A DNA stretch of 26,111 nucleotides from DAOTUL01 sp034437435 (GTDB lineage Bacteria; Chloroflexota; Anaerolineae; Aggregatilineales; Phototrophicaceae), in NCBI GenBank assembly GCA_964417785.1, contig CAYQJO010000036.1:1-26111 (forward strand), given 5' to 3'. Within the stretch, counting starts at the first letter, position 1, and each line of letters begins with the position of its first letter. Position numbers and translations under genes: made by a program. The notes beneath the pieces are model-generated. The model was not told the origin of the DNA, made no database searches, and worked only from the letters and a program-made list of their open reading frames with translations. Positions 1 through 8,889 of this stretch are shown here, piece by piece.

Positions 1-1457
1 CGCTGGTGCTGCTGGCGGTAAGTGTGCTGGTCAGTCTGTTTATGGCGGCAGCCGTCTTCCGCGCCCGCACCGGCCCGCTCGGCATTCGCACGGATACCGG
101 TTTACTGGGAATCGCCGCACTCGATCTACTGCTCGAAGCGATGATCGCTGTCGCGGTGATCTTCCTGGGGCAGGCAGTCGTCTCCTACGAAGTCTTCACC
201 GGCAAGAGTTTGCCCCGGCGCGGATTCCTGCGCCACTGGCGCAACGCCATTATCCTGTCAGCCGGCCTTGCCGCTTTCATCGCCTGGAGCCTCATCTGGC
301 AGCCACTACCCGTCTACAGCCTGCTGGTCCTGGCGGGGATCAGCGTCGTGTTCTACGCCCTGCTCACATGGCGCTCGTTCGTCCACCGTGACCACCTGAT
401 TACGCGGCTGCGACCCCTGGTAGCACGCCCACCCCTGGCCGACGAAAGCTATGGGCGCATCCTTTTCGAGATCGTCTGCCGCGAGATGCTGACCACACAG
501 CGAGCGGTGCTGGTCCCCCTGAGTCCGCTGGCGGGCAGTCCGCTGTGTTTTCCAGTGGACCAACCCGTACCGCGTGTCCCGATGGAACCGCTGGCAACAT
601 CTACCCGGCCCGTTCTGATAGACGAACCCGGCTTTAACTGGGCTGTGCCACTGTGGGCAGAGCGCGGGCTGAGCGGTGCGCTGCTGCTGGGCGACAAGAT
701 GGACGGCGGACTCTACACTCAGGAGGAAATCGACGCAGCCCGCGCTACCTGCGAGCGGATTGTCGATCTATTGGCCCGCGAGCGCATGACCCAACACTTG
801 ATCCAGCTTCAGCGCCAGCGTACCGCCAAGACCCGTGTCATGGACCTGCGCACCCGCCGCGTCTTGCACGACGAAACGCTGCCCAACATCCATACGGCAA
901 TCCTGAGTCTGAGCGCCCTGGCCCGCGACCACGCACCGGCCAGAGAAGCGATTGCTGCGCTCACCGAAAGCCACCAACAAATCTCCGACCTGATCCACAC
1001 CACCACCAGCGTGAGCCAGCACAACGGCCACGCGGACCTCGCTGGATTACTTCGCTCCATCATCGAGAGTGAGTACGCCGCCTCCTTCGACTCGCTCACC
1101 TGGGACCTGCCCGACCTGCCCCAAATCGAACCGGTGGCAGCCGAAGTCCTGACCGGTGCGCTGCGTGAGGTGGTGCGCAACGCGGCGGTACATGGGCGAG
1201 GTGAAAATCCCAACCGCTCGCTTAATGTCAGGGTCCGTGCTGAAGTAACCGACAATCTGACGATCACCGTTGAAGACGACGGTGTAGGTCTGGATTACCC
1301 ACACAGTGGCAGTGGCGGCAGTGGCGGTGGATTGATTCTGCACAGCACACTGATGACCGTCGCTGGCGGCTTTCTGCGGCTGGACCCTTCAGGCAGTGGT
1401 GGGGTTCGTGTCACGTTAAGTCTCCCGATATTTACGCAGCAGATCATTGATTTTTGA
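1..1457 (+). CDS. Membrane sensor histidine kinase with GAF-like region (5' end cut by window)
   Basis: The reading frame is open from the window edge, so the N-terminus is missing; numbering here starts at the GTG at base 6. Four hydrophobic segments lie at about residues 1-18, 32-60, 80-98 and 102-122. A GAF-like region follows at about 130-265, then a helical dimerisation segment with VLHDETLPNIHTAIL, in which H288 is the likely phospho-acceptor (LHDE resembles the HisKA_3/NreB-type H-box). The ATPase domain has an N-box (REVVRNAAVHG, N392), a D/G1 box (VEDDGVGLD, 422-430) and a glycine-rich lid (SGSGGSGGG, about 436-442). It should autophosphorylate at the membrane and pass phosphate to a response regulator, but no receiver gene is visible here. 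It ends 48 bases before the sugar cassette, so a regulatory link is possible but unproven. Confidence 0.85.
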   Translation, partial: LVLLAVSVLVSLFMAAAVFRARTGPLGIRTDTGLLGIAALDLLLEAMIAVAVIFLGQAVVSYEVFTGKSLPRRGFLRHWRNAIILSAGLAAFIAWSLIWQPLPVYSLLVLAGISVVFYALLTWRSFVHRDHLITRLRPLVARPPLADESYGRILFEIVCREMLTTQRAVLVPLSPLAGSPLCFPVDQPVPRVPMEPLATSTRPVLIDEPGFNWAVPLWAERGLSGALLLGDKMDGGLYTQEEIDAARATCERIVDLLARERMTQHLIQLQRQRTAKTRVMDLRTRRVLHDETLPNIHTAILSLSALARDHAPAREAIAALTESHQQISDLIHTTTSVSQHNGHADLAGLLRSIIESEYAASFDSLTWDLPDLPQIEPVAAEVLTGALREVVRNAAVHGRGENPNRSLNVRVRAEVTDNLTITVEDDGVGLDYPHSGSGGSGGGLILHSTLMTVAGGFLRLDPSGSGGVRVTLSLPIFTQQIIDF

Positions 1458-1491
1458 TCGATTTAACTCCATACTCTTTGATAGAAAAATT

Positions 1492-1498
1492 AAGGAGG
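1492..1498 (+). promoter_or_regulatory. Strong Shine-Dalgarno site of the first sugar-cassette gene
   Basis: AAGGAGG lies 7 bases before the ATG at 1506. It fixes the start of the TIM-barrel gene and is the strongest ribosome site on the left side of the window. Confidence 0.8.
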
Positions 1499-1505
1499 TT
1501 TTACG

Positions 1506-2504
<999 letters not shown>

Positions 2505-2515
2505 GGAGCCTGACA

Positions 2516-3709
2516 ATGAGTGAAGTAGGATTCACGAGCATGGCCGGTCGGAAAGCCGAAGGCGACGCCCCGGAAGTCGGTATCGGGATGCTAGGCTACG
2601 CCTTCATGGGCAAGGCCCACTCCAATGCCTATAAGACCATGCCCTATATGATGTACCCGCCGGTTGCGATTCCACGTCTGGTCGGCATCGCCGGACGCAA
2701 CGAAGAGGCCGTCCAGGAAGCCGCCCGCCGTTACGGCTACGAGATCGCCTACACCGACTGGCGCAAAATGCTGGAAAATGACGACATCATCCTCTTCGAC
2801 AATGGTGGCCCCAACGACGCGCACGCCGAGCCAGCCATCGCCGCTGCCGAAGCCGGTAAGCATGTCTTCTGCGAGAAGCCGCTGGCCCGTAACGCCGAAG
2901 AGGCCAAATCCATGTTGGACGCCGTGCAGAAAGCCGGTGTGAAGCACATGGTCGCTTTCAACTATCGTTTCGTCCCGGCCATCGTCCAGGCCAGGAAACT
3001 CATCGAGAGCGGCGCACTCGGTCGCATCTTCCACTACCGGGCTGTCTACCTCCAGGAATGGATCATCGATCCACAATTCCCGATGACCTGGCGCTTCAAG
3101 AAGGATGCTGCTGGCAGCGGATCACTGGGCGACCTGGGATCACACGTTCTCGATCTCGCCCGCTTCCTCGTCGGTGAGCCGACAAAGGTCATGGGCATGA
3201 CCAAGACCTTCATCACCGAACGCCCCACCGGAGACGGTGGCCGCGATACGGTCGATGTGGACGACGCCGTGACCGCCATGATGGAATTCGACAACGGCGC
3301 GATGGGGACCATTGAAGCAACCCGCTTCGCCAATGGCCGCAAGAACGGCCAGATGTGGGAGATCAACGGCGAAAAAGGCAGCCTCCGTTTCAACCTGGAA
3401 CGTCTGAACGAACTCGAAGTTTACTGGGCTGGTTCTGAGCCGAAAGAGACACAGGGCTTTACCAACGTCCTCGTGAGCGAGTCCTACCACCCCTACTGGG
3501 AGAACTGGTGGCCGCAGGGTCATATGATCGGCTGGGAACACTCGTTTATCCATGAAGTCAATCACCTACTCGACGCCATCGTAAACGACAAACCGGTCGC
3601 CCCCTACGGCGCGGACTTTGAAGACGGCTATCGCAACGCTGTGATCTGCGATGCCATCCTGGAATCCGCCCAGACCGGGCGTATGGTGGACATCAAGTAT
3701 CAAACATAA
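2516..3709 (+). CDS. Gfo/Idh/MocA family oxidoreductase (first copy)
   Basis: This 397-residue protein has an N-terminal Rossmann fold and a C-terminal alpha/beta substrate domain, typical of NAD(P)-dependent sugar and inositol dehydrogenases. The nucleotide-binding turn is GIGMLGYAFMGKAHSNAY (about 22-39), and the family signature EKPLA with its active-site lysine is at 120-124. A GDLGSHVLDLARFL stretch follows, where the family places its catalytic histidine. The chosen ATG has AAGGAG 7 bases upstream; that site overlaps the stop of the preceding gene, which suggests translational coupling. A second ATG (residue 9) is possible but lacks a ribosome site. The 20 residues before the Rossmann strand are an unusual leader. 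The two Gfo/Idh copies in this run differ strongly and are not a recent duplication. Confidence 0.92.
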   Translation: MSEVGFTSMAGRKAEGDAPEVGIGMLGYAFMGKAHSNAYKTMPYMMYPPVAIPRLVGIAGRNEEAVQEAARRYGYEIAYTDWRKMLENDDIILFDNGGPNDAHAEPAIAAAEAGKHVFCEKPLARNAEEAKSMLDAVQKAGVKHMVAFNYRFVPAIVQARKLIESGALGRIFHYRAVYLQEWIIDPQFPMTWRFKKDAAGSGSLGDLGSHVLDLARFLVGEPTKVMGMTKTFITERPTGDGGRDTVDVDDAVTAMMEFDNGAMGTIEATRFANGRKNGQMWEINGEKGSLRFNLERLNELEVYWAGSEPKETQGFTNVLVSESYHPYWENWWPQGHMIGWEHSFIHEVNHLLDAIVNDKPVAPYGADFEDGYRNAVICDAILESAQTGRMVDIKYQT

Positions 3710-3716
3710 ACAAAAG

Positions 3717-3737
3717 AAAGGAGAGGTGGTTTCCGCC
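3717..3737 (+). promoter_or_regulatory. Distant Shine-Dalgarno plus small hairpin before the second oxidoreductase
   Basis: AAAGGAG at 3717-3723 is 25 bases from the ATG at 3749, too far for normal initiation. Between them GGTGG (3725-3729) can pair with CCGCC (3733-3737) over a TTT loop, with one G-U pair. Folding would shorten the effective spacing to about 12 bases. No in-frame ATG, GTG or TTG lies closer to the site, so the start at 3749 stands. Confidence 0.4.
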
Positions 3738-3748
3738 GCATAATTTCG

Positions 3749-4753
3749 ATGAAAGTCATTCAAGTGGGTATCGGTGGCATGGGCAACCGCTGGCTGGAAA
3801 CCGTGCTGGCGTCGGATGAGGTACATTACGCTGGCTTTGTCGAGATCAACCCGGACATCGCCGCCATGCAGATCGAGAAGCATGGGTTAGATACTGGCTT
3901 GATCTTCTCCTCGCTGCCAGAAGCACTGGATAAGGTACAGGCTGACGCGGTGATCGATGTGACACCACCGCAGTTTCATCGCGAGGTCTCGCTGACGGCG
4001 CTGGACGCCGGGCTGCCGGTTCTCTCGGAAAAGCCGCTGGCCGGGACCCTGCCGGACGCACTCGAAATCGTGCAAAAAGCCGACGAGACCGGCATTCTGC
4101 ACATGGTCGCGCAGAATTACCGCTACAGCGTGGCGGCGCAAACACTCAAGCAGGCGCTGGCGGATATGGGCCACATCGCATCGGTGACGGTCGAGTTCTT
4201 CAAAGGGCCGCATTTCGGTGGATTCCGCGAAGAAATGCCTTACCCGCTCATCATCGACATGGCAATCCACCATATCGACCTTATGCGCCATCTGCTGGAA
4301 AGCGACCCGGTATCGGTCTTCGGGCGCAGTTGGAACCCGCCCTGGAGCTGGTTCAACGGTGACGCATCGGCGTCGGTGTCGATGGAGTTCGCCAACGGCG
4401 TCGTCGCCAGCTACAACGGCTCATGGTGTGCGCCCGGACGCGAAACCTCCTGGAACGGCAACTGGCGCTTCGACTGCGAGGACGGCGTGGTGGAGATGAT
4501 CGACGACCGGGTGATCGTCCATCCCTGGCTGGATGTGGACGGCTTCAACAACGTCTATATCGATCCGCTGATCATCGAACCGTTGGAAATGCCGCGCATC
4601 GCCCAGGCGTATCTACTGCACGAATTCTATCAGGCCGTTACCGAAGGAACCTCACCGGCGACGACCTGTCAGGATAATATCAAATCACTGCAAACGATCT
4701 TCAACATTGTGGAGTCGTTTGAAACGGGCCATATCATCAGAAAGGACACATAA
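3749..4753 (+). CDS. Gfo/Idh/MocA family oxidoreductase (second copy)
   Basis: This 334-residue protein is a second, shorter NAD(P)-dependent sugar dehydrogenase-like enzyme. The Rossmann turn is QVGIGGMGNRWLE (about 5-17), directly at the N-terminus, which supports this start. The active-site lysine signature is EKPLAG (94-99), and a MAIHHIDLMRHLL stretch carries the likely catalytic histidines. No C-terminal extension is present. It follows the first oxidoreductase by 39 bases and precedes the ThuA-like gene by 3 bases. The pairing of two divergent oxidoreductases with a TIM barrel suggests sequential or reverse redox steps on one sugar; this is inference. Confidence 0.92.
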   Translation: MKVIQVGIGGMGNRWLETVLASDEVHYAGFVEINPDIAAMQIEKHGLDTGLIFSSLPEALDKVQADAVIDVTPPQFHREVSLTALDAGLPVLSEKPLAGTLPDALEIVQKADETGILHMVAQNYRYSVAAQTLKQALADMGHIASVTVEFFKGPHFGGFREEMPYPLIIDMAIHHIDLMRHLLESDPVSVFGRSWNPPWSWFNGDASASVSMEFANGVVASYNGSWCAPGRETSWNGNWRFDCEDGVVEMIDDRVIVHPWLDVDGFNNVYIDPLIIEPLEMPRIAQAYLLHEFYQAVTEGTSPATTCQDNIKSLQTIFNIVESFETGHIIRKDT

Positions 4754-4756
4754 TTC

Positions 4757-5485
4757 ATGGCTGACCCGATTCGCGTCACCGTCTGGAATGAGTTCGTACA
4801 CGAGCAACGTGACGAATCCGTTATGAAAATCTACCCCGATGGCATGCATACACTGATTGGCAATTATCTGCGCGAGCAGGGCCACACAGTGCAGTATGCC
4901 ACCCAGGACCAACCCGAACACGGTCTGACCCAGGACGTACTGGACAATACCGATGTCATGACCTGGTGGGGCCACTGCGCTCATGGTGACGTCAGCGACG
5001 AGATCGTCGAGCGCGTGTATGAGCGTGTTCTGGCCGGTATGGGCCTTATCGCGCTGCATTCCAGCCACTTCGCCAAAATCTTCAAAAAGCTCATGGGGAC
5101 CTCCTGCACCTTGCAGTGGCGCTCCGATGGTGAGCGGGAGCGCATCTGGGTGGTGGAGCCGAGCCATCCCATCGCGCAAGGTCTGGGGGATTACTTTGAA
5201 CTGCCGCAAGTCGAGATGTACGGCGAGCGCTTCGACGTCCCCGACCCGGAGACTCTGGTTTTCATTAGCTGGTTCCAGGGCGGTGAGGTTTTCCGCAGCG
5301 GCATGACCTATCGTCGCGGCAACGGCAAAATCTTCTACTTCCGCCCCGGCGATCAGGAATACCCCATTTATCACGACCAGAACGTGCTGAAAGTGATCGA
5401 CAACGCCGTTCGCTGGGCCGCCCCCACGCCCGGTGTGACCGCGCCGAAGATCGTCAACGCCAAAGAGGCACCAGAAAAATTCTAA
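4757..5485 (+). CDS. ThuA-like domain protein
   Basis: This 242-residue protein matches the ThuA family (class I glutamine-amidotransferase-like fold), named after the Rhizobium trehalose-utilisation protein. Features include the N-terminal strand RVTVWNEFVHEQ, MTWWGHCAHGDV, the LIALHSSHFAKIFKKLMG stretch typical of the family, and a C-terminal GNGKIFYFRPGDQEYPIYHD segment. The ribosome site AAAGGA (4741-4746) lies inside the end of the previous gene, and only three bases separate the genes, so translation is probably coupled. In characterised systems ThuA works with a Gfo/Idh dehydrogenase (ThuB) on 3-keto-disaccharides, which fits the neighbours. Its stop codon overlaps the stop of the convergent ligase gene by four bases. 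Confidence 0.87.
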   Translation: MADPIRVTVWNEFVHEQRDESVMKIYPDGMHTLIGNYLREQGHTVQYATQDQPEHGLTQDVLDNTDVMTWWGHCAHGDVSDEIVERVYERVLAGMGLIALHSSHFAKIFKKLMGTSCTLQWRSDGERERIWVVEPSHPIAQGLGDYFELPQVEMYGERFDVPDPETLVFISWFQGGEVFRSGMTYRRGNGKIFYFRPGDQEYPIYHDQNVLKVIDNAVRWAAPTPGVTAPKIVNAKEAPEKF

Positions 5486-7710
5486 TTGCCTGCCTGGGAG
5501 AGCGGCACCGGCTGCTCTCCCAGCAGCAACAGCAAGGCCGGATGCGCCGCCGGATAATAAAGCTGCGGTACAAACTGGCGCGGCACCGCATAGCGTAAGA
5601 ACTGGAAATACGGGATGTTCACCCCAAACACCCATTCTGACGTGGTGACATCCGGCTGAACGTAATCGAGCGCGGCGTCATAGTCCCCGCGTGCCAGTGC
5701 CAGCCACGCACGATCCTCATCATCTGTCATACGATCTTCAGCCACACTCAACCAGCGTTCGGCATCATCACGACCGGCTTTGCGTTCCAGCAACAAACGC
5801 AGCACCACCGTGCGTGTGCGCTCGTCCGCCACCAGACCGCTCGCCGACCACACCGCCTCCACATCGACCGGATCGTCACCCATCAGTGCAGCCACCACGA
5901 CCGCCTCCCGCGCCGGTGCCGCTTCGGCGGCGATTTCCCGGCGCAGCGGTGTCGCCTGCCATACCGGGTCAAGATGGCTGGTGCCGTCCAACGCCCGCAG
6001 GTAAAGATCACGCGCCAGCGCCGTCTCACCACTCTCCTCCACCACCGCTGCCAAATTGAACACAATCGGCCAACTGGACGGTGCCAACCGGACCGCCTCA
6101 CGCAGCGCTTCGACACCGGCAGAAACATCGCCCGCCTGCACAGTTAACACACCGAGATTGGCCCAGCCGGTGGCGTTGAACGGCTCAAAGTCGACAAAGT
6201 GAGTATAAGCGTCAATCGCGCATTGCAACGTGGATTCGTCGCCCTGGGCCGCCGCCAGCGCAAAGAGATAACCCTGCTGGTTATGATAGAGCGCCATCCC
6301 CGGATCAGCATCAACAACAGATTGCAGCCGGACCGCACCTTCACGGTAGCTGCTGATCTCGGTATTGAAGACGTCTTGCAGGATACCATTGTATTCTGCG
6401 TAGATACGGGTACTCCAGAACCCGGTTGCCAGCAACACCGACCACAGCGCCGCCAACAGCAGCGGCGCGACACGCCGTTGCGAAGCCGGTCCCGGCCTCA
6501 TCACCGCCATGACCAACAGCAGCACCCCCAGCAGCGCGAGCAGCGGCATCATGGCCGGTGTGTCGATCAAATGATGTGCGCCGAATCCCGCCGCACCCGC
6601 AATTGCCCCGGCCACCGTCATCCGCTGGCGGTCAGGGGTGCGCCGCCAGTTCCGGTACATGGCATAAACCATCGCCAGTACGGTCAGCGCCAGCGTTTGC
6701 ACACCGATCAGACCCAGTTCAGCCAGCACCAGCAGCACGCCGCTATGCGGATGGCTGTGTGGCTGGCGGGGTGGCAGCGGTTGAAAGCGGCTGAACTCCG
6801 CGCCAAACGTGAACAGGCCGTGTCCAGTAAGCGGCTGCTCCTCGAACATCGCCAGCGCATCCTCGTAGAAGAACGTCCGCAGTGACAGCGACCGAATCCC
6901 AACATCGAGCGACCGCAGCGTGATAACTCCCACCAGCACAACCACCAGAATCGCTACCACCGCAGCCGCAGCGATCCCCGCCCGTGTCGCACCGGAGCGC
7001 TCCGACCACCAGCGCCACAGTCGGCGCGGCGAAGTCAGCCTCGCATGATCGAGCTTCAACAGGAACAACACAGCCAGCATCACCGCCGCACCGATCCAGG
7101 CCCCGCGTGAGAAAGTGGCAAACAGCAAGAATACAATCGTGAGCGCGTAGAAGACCAGTACCACCTGGGCCAGCCGTATCTTTACATCCAGCAGACGCGC
7201 CAGCACCAGCGCCAGCAGCGGCACCAGAAAGGCCCCCAACGCATTCGGGTTGCCGATCACGCTGCCCGGACGCGGAAAACGCAGTGCCTCAAGGTCAAAG
7301 GTCGCACCGCGCATCTGGACATAGCCAAACACGACCACGATCAACCCGCCGAACATGACCGCATCCACCAGCGATTCGCGCTGGACCCACCGGTTCGCCA
7401 ATATGTCGTAGAGGACATACCATACACCGATATATACACCAACATACCACAACGCCATCACACTGCGCCGCCAGTATTCATCGTTAGCGTAAAGCGAAGC
7501 CACAAACGCGATCACCCAGAAGATCAGAGGCCAGTCCAGCGGTGTGCGGAACCAGCGCCCGCCCCGGCGCATCACCATCCAGATCAACAGGAAAATGACC
7601 ATCACACCCAGGGTAAACAGCTTCAACTCCGGGATCAAAACGCCGTTCCAGGTCGCGCCCAGAGCAAAAAGATAGGAGAATAGAAGCGTGAGCAGCATTC
7701 GTTGTATCAT
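5482..7710 (-). CDS. O-antigen ligase-like membrane protein with C-terminal TPR repeats
   Basis: The 742-residue product has about 10-12 membrane helices in its first 440 residues and a soluble C-terminal part with TPR-like helices (about 460-600), such as NATGWANLGVLTVQAGD. Wzy_C/O-antigen-ligase family marks are FSRGAWIG (about 200-207) and a histidine-rich outer loop HSHPHSG (about 318-324) before a LAELGLIG helix. The family joins or polymerises lipid-linked glycans at the outer face of the membrane. The ATG at 7710 is preferred because GGGAG lies 7 bases upstream; the longer frame from 7743 has no such site and would run into the divergent gene. In a lineage without classical LPS the acceptor is more likely a protein or a wall or capsule polymer (inference). 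Confidence 0.85.
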   Translation of the reverse strand: MIQRMLLTLLFSYLFALGATWNGVLIPELKLFTLGVMVIFLLIWMVMRRGGRWFRTPLDWPLIFWVIAFVASLYANDEYWRRSVMALWYVGVYIGVWYVLYDILANRWVQRESLVDAVMFGGLIVVVFGYVQMRGATFDLEALRFPRPGSVIGNPNALGAFLVPLLALVLARLLDVKIRLAQVVLVFYALTIVFLLFATFSRGAWIGAAVMLAVLFLLKLDHARLTSPRRLWRWWSERSGATRAGIAAAAVVAILVVVLVGVITLRSLDVGIRSLSLRTFFYEDALAMFEEQPLTGHGLFTFGAEFSRFQPLPPRQPHSHPHSGVLLVLAELGLIGVQTLALTVLAMVYAMYRNWRRTPDRQRMTVAGAIAGAAGFGAHHLIDTPAMMPLLALLGVLLLVMAVMRPGPASQRRVAPLLLAALWSVLLATGFWSTRIYAEYNGILQDVFNTEISSYREGAVRLQSVVDADPGMALYHNQQGYLFALAAAQGDESTLQCAIDAYTHFVDFEPFNATGWANLGVLTVQAGDVSAGVEALREAVRLAPSSWPIVFNLAAVVEESGETALARDLYLRALDGTSHLDPVWQATPLRREIAAEAAPAREAVVVAALMGDDPVDVEAVWSASGLVADERTRTVVLRLLLERKAGRDDAERWLSVAEDRMTDDEDRAWLALARGDYDAALDYVQPDVTTSEWVFGVNIPYFQFLRYAVPRQFVPQLYYPAAHPALLLLLGEQPVPLSQAGN

Positions 7711-7746
7711 GTGTTGTCTCCCTGCATCATAAGGATCATACACCCG

Positions 7747-8889
7747 ATGGCCCGTTCCAGCCTTAACGTTTTGCTCCGCCCCTGGTTTGTTCTCACACTG
7801 TTGTGCTTCGTGTACTGCATAGCGGTCGTCGCCACCAACGACGGCGACGCACTGGCCCTGGTGACCATCGGGACACGCTTCAGCGAAGGCATCGCGGAAG
7901 CAGACGGCGGCACCGAAGGCTATGACGGTCAGTTCGTCTACTACATCGCCCGTGACCCGTCCACTGCCGCCACATATATCCGCAACGGCGACGATTCACC
8001 CGCCTACCGCTTCCAACGCATTCTGCTGCCCACCCTGGGCATGATTCTATCATTCGGGGATAACTCGCTCATTCCCTGGGCGCTGCTGGTGGTGAACCTG
8101 CTGGCATTGGCCGGCGGAGTCGCCATCCTGGAACATCTGCTGGTCCAGCACAACTATAATCGCTGGCTGGTCATCGGCTACGGGCTGTCACTCGGCGTGT
8201 TCGGCTCTGTGCGTCTCAGCCTGCCGGAACCGCTGGCGTTTGGTCTGGTCCTCGGTGGCATCCTGCTGGCGCAGCGCGAAAAATGGTTGTGGTCGGCACT
8301 GGTCTTCGCCCTGGCGGCACTGGCAAAAGAGACCACGTTGGTCTTTGTTGGCGGCTACAGCCTGTATCTGCTGGTGCAGCGACGCTGGCAAACGCTGATT
8401 CCCTTCACCATCATCGCCACGCTGCCCTTCGCCGTGTGGCAGGGAGTTCTATACGACCGCCTGGGCGAATTTGGTATCGGCTCCGGTGGGGCGCTGGCGA
8501 CCAGCTTTGAGATCATCCCCTTCTGGGGTGTGGCCCGCATCCTGCTGGAAGGCAATCTGGTCGTGTTTCTCATTTTTATGGCCCTGCTTGGACCGTTCGT
8601 GCTGCTGCCGGCCGTGTGGGGATTGGTGCGCGTCTGGCGTGAACTCAAACTCAGACGCTTTGACCCGACCCTGTTCTTGCTCATGTTCAACGCCGGTGTG
8701 ATGTTGTTCGTGCCGTTCTCGACCTACCGTGAGCCATTGGGCATTCTACGCTTCATCGTGGGGTTGCAGATCACCGTCATCCTGATGGCTGCCGAACGCC
8801 GGTCGCAGCGCACGCTGGTGTACTCAACACTGTGGTTCGTGACCCTGATCTTCTTGATCGGGTCTGACTTCAGCGGCGAAGCCCCCTAA
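7747..8889 (+). CDS. Polytopic membrane protein, probable cell-surface glycopolymer formation
   Basis: This product of about 380 residues has roughly 9-10 predicted membrane helices. Between helix 1 and helix 2 it carries EGYDGQFVYYIARDP (57-71) and SPAYRFQRILLP (84-95). These resemble a conserved loop in a family of membrane proteins tied to cell-surface glycopolymer formation (AZOBR_p60025-like); I recall that link rather than having tested it. The acidic YDGQ loop sits where GT-C glycosyltransferases place their catalytic acid. The ATG at 7747 has AAGGA about 11 bases upstream. The in-frame codon at 7702 would overlap the divergent ligase gene and is less likely. The gene stands alone on its strand, with its start 36 bases from the ligase start and its stop overlapping the next convergent gene. 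Confidence 0.7.
   Translation: MARSSLNVLLRPWFVLTLLCFVYCIAVVATNDGDALALVTIGTRFSEGIAEADGGTEGYDGQFVYYIARDPSTAATYIRNGDDSPAYRFQRILLPTLGMILSFGDNSLIPWALLVVNLLALAGGVAILEHLLVQHNYNRWLVIGYGLSLGVFGSVRLSLPEPLAFGLVLGGILLAQREKWLWSALVFALAALAKETTLVFVGGYSLYLLVQRRWQTLIPFTIIATLPFAVWQGVLYDRLGEFGIGSGGALATSFEIIPFWGVARILLEGNLVVFLIFMALLGPFVLLPAVWGLVRVWRELKLRRFDPTLFLLMFNAGVMLFVPFSTYREPLGILRFIVGLQITVILMAAERRSQRTLVYSTLWFVTLIFLIGSDFSGEAP

Noticed and set aside
4685..5635. A 316-codon minus-strand frame over the ThuA-like gene
   Set aside because: It is antisense to a clear ThuA family protein and crosses into the ligase gene; its composition is that of a mirror frame.
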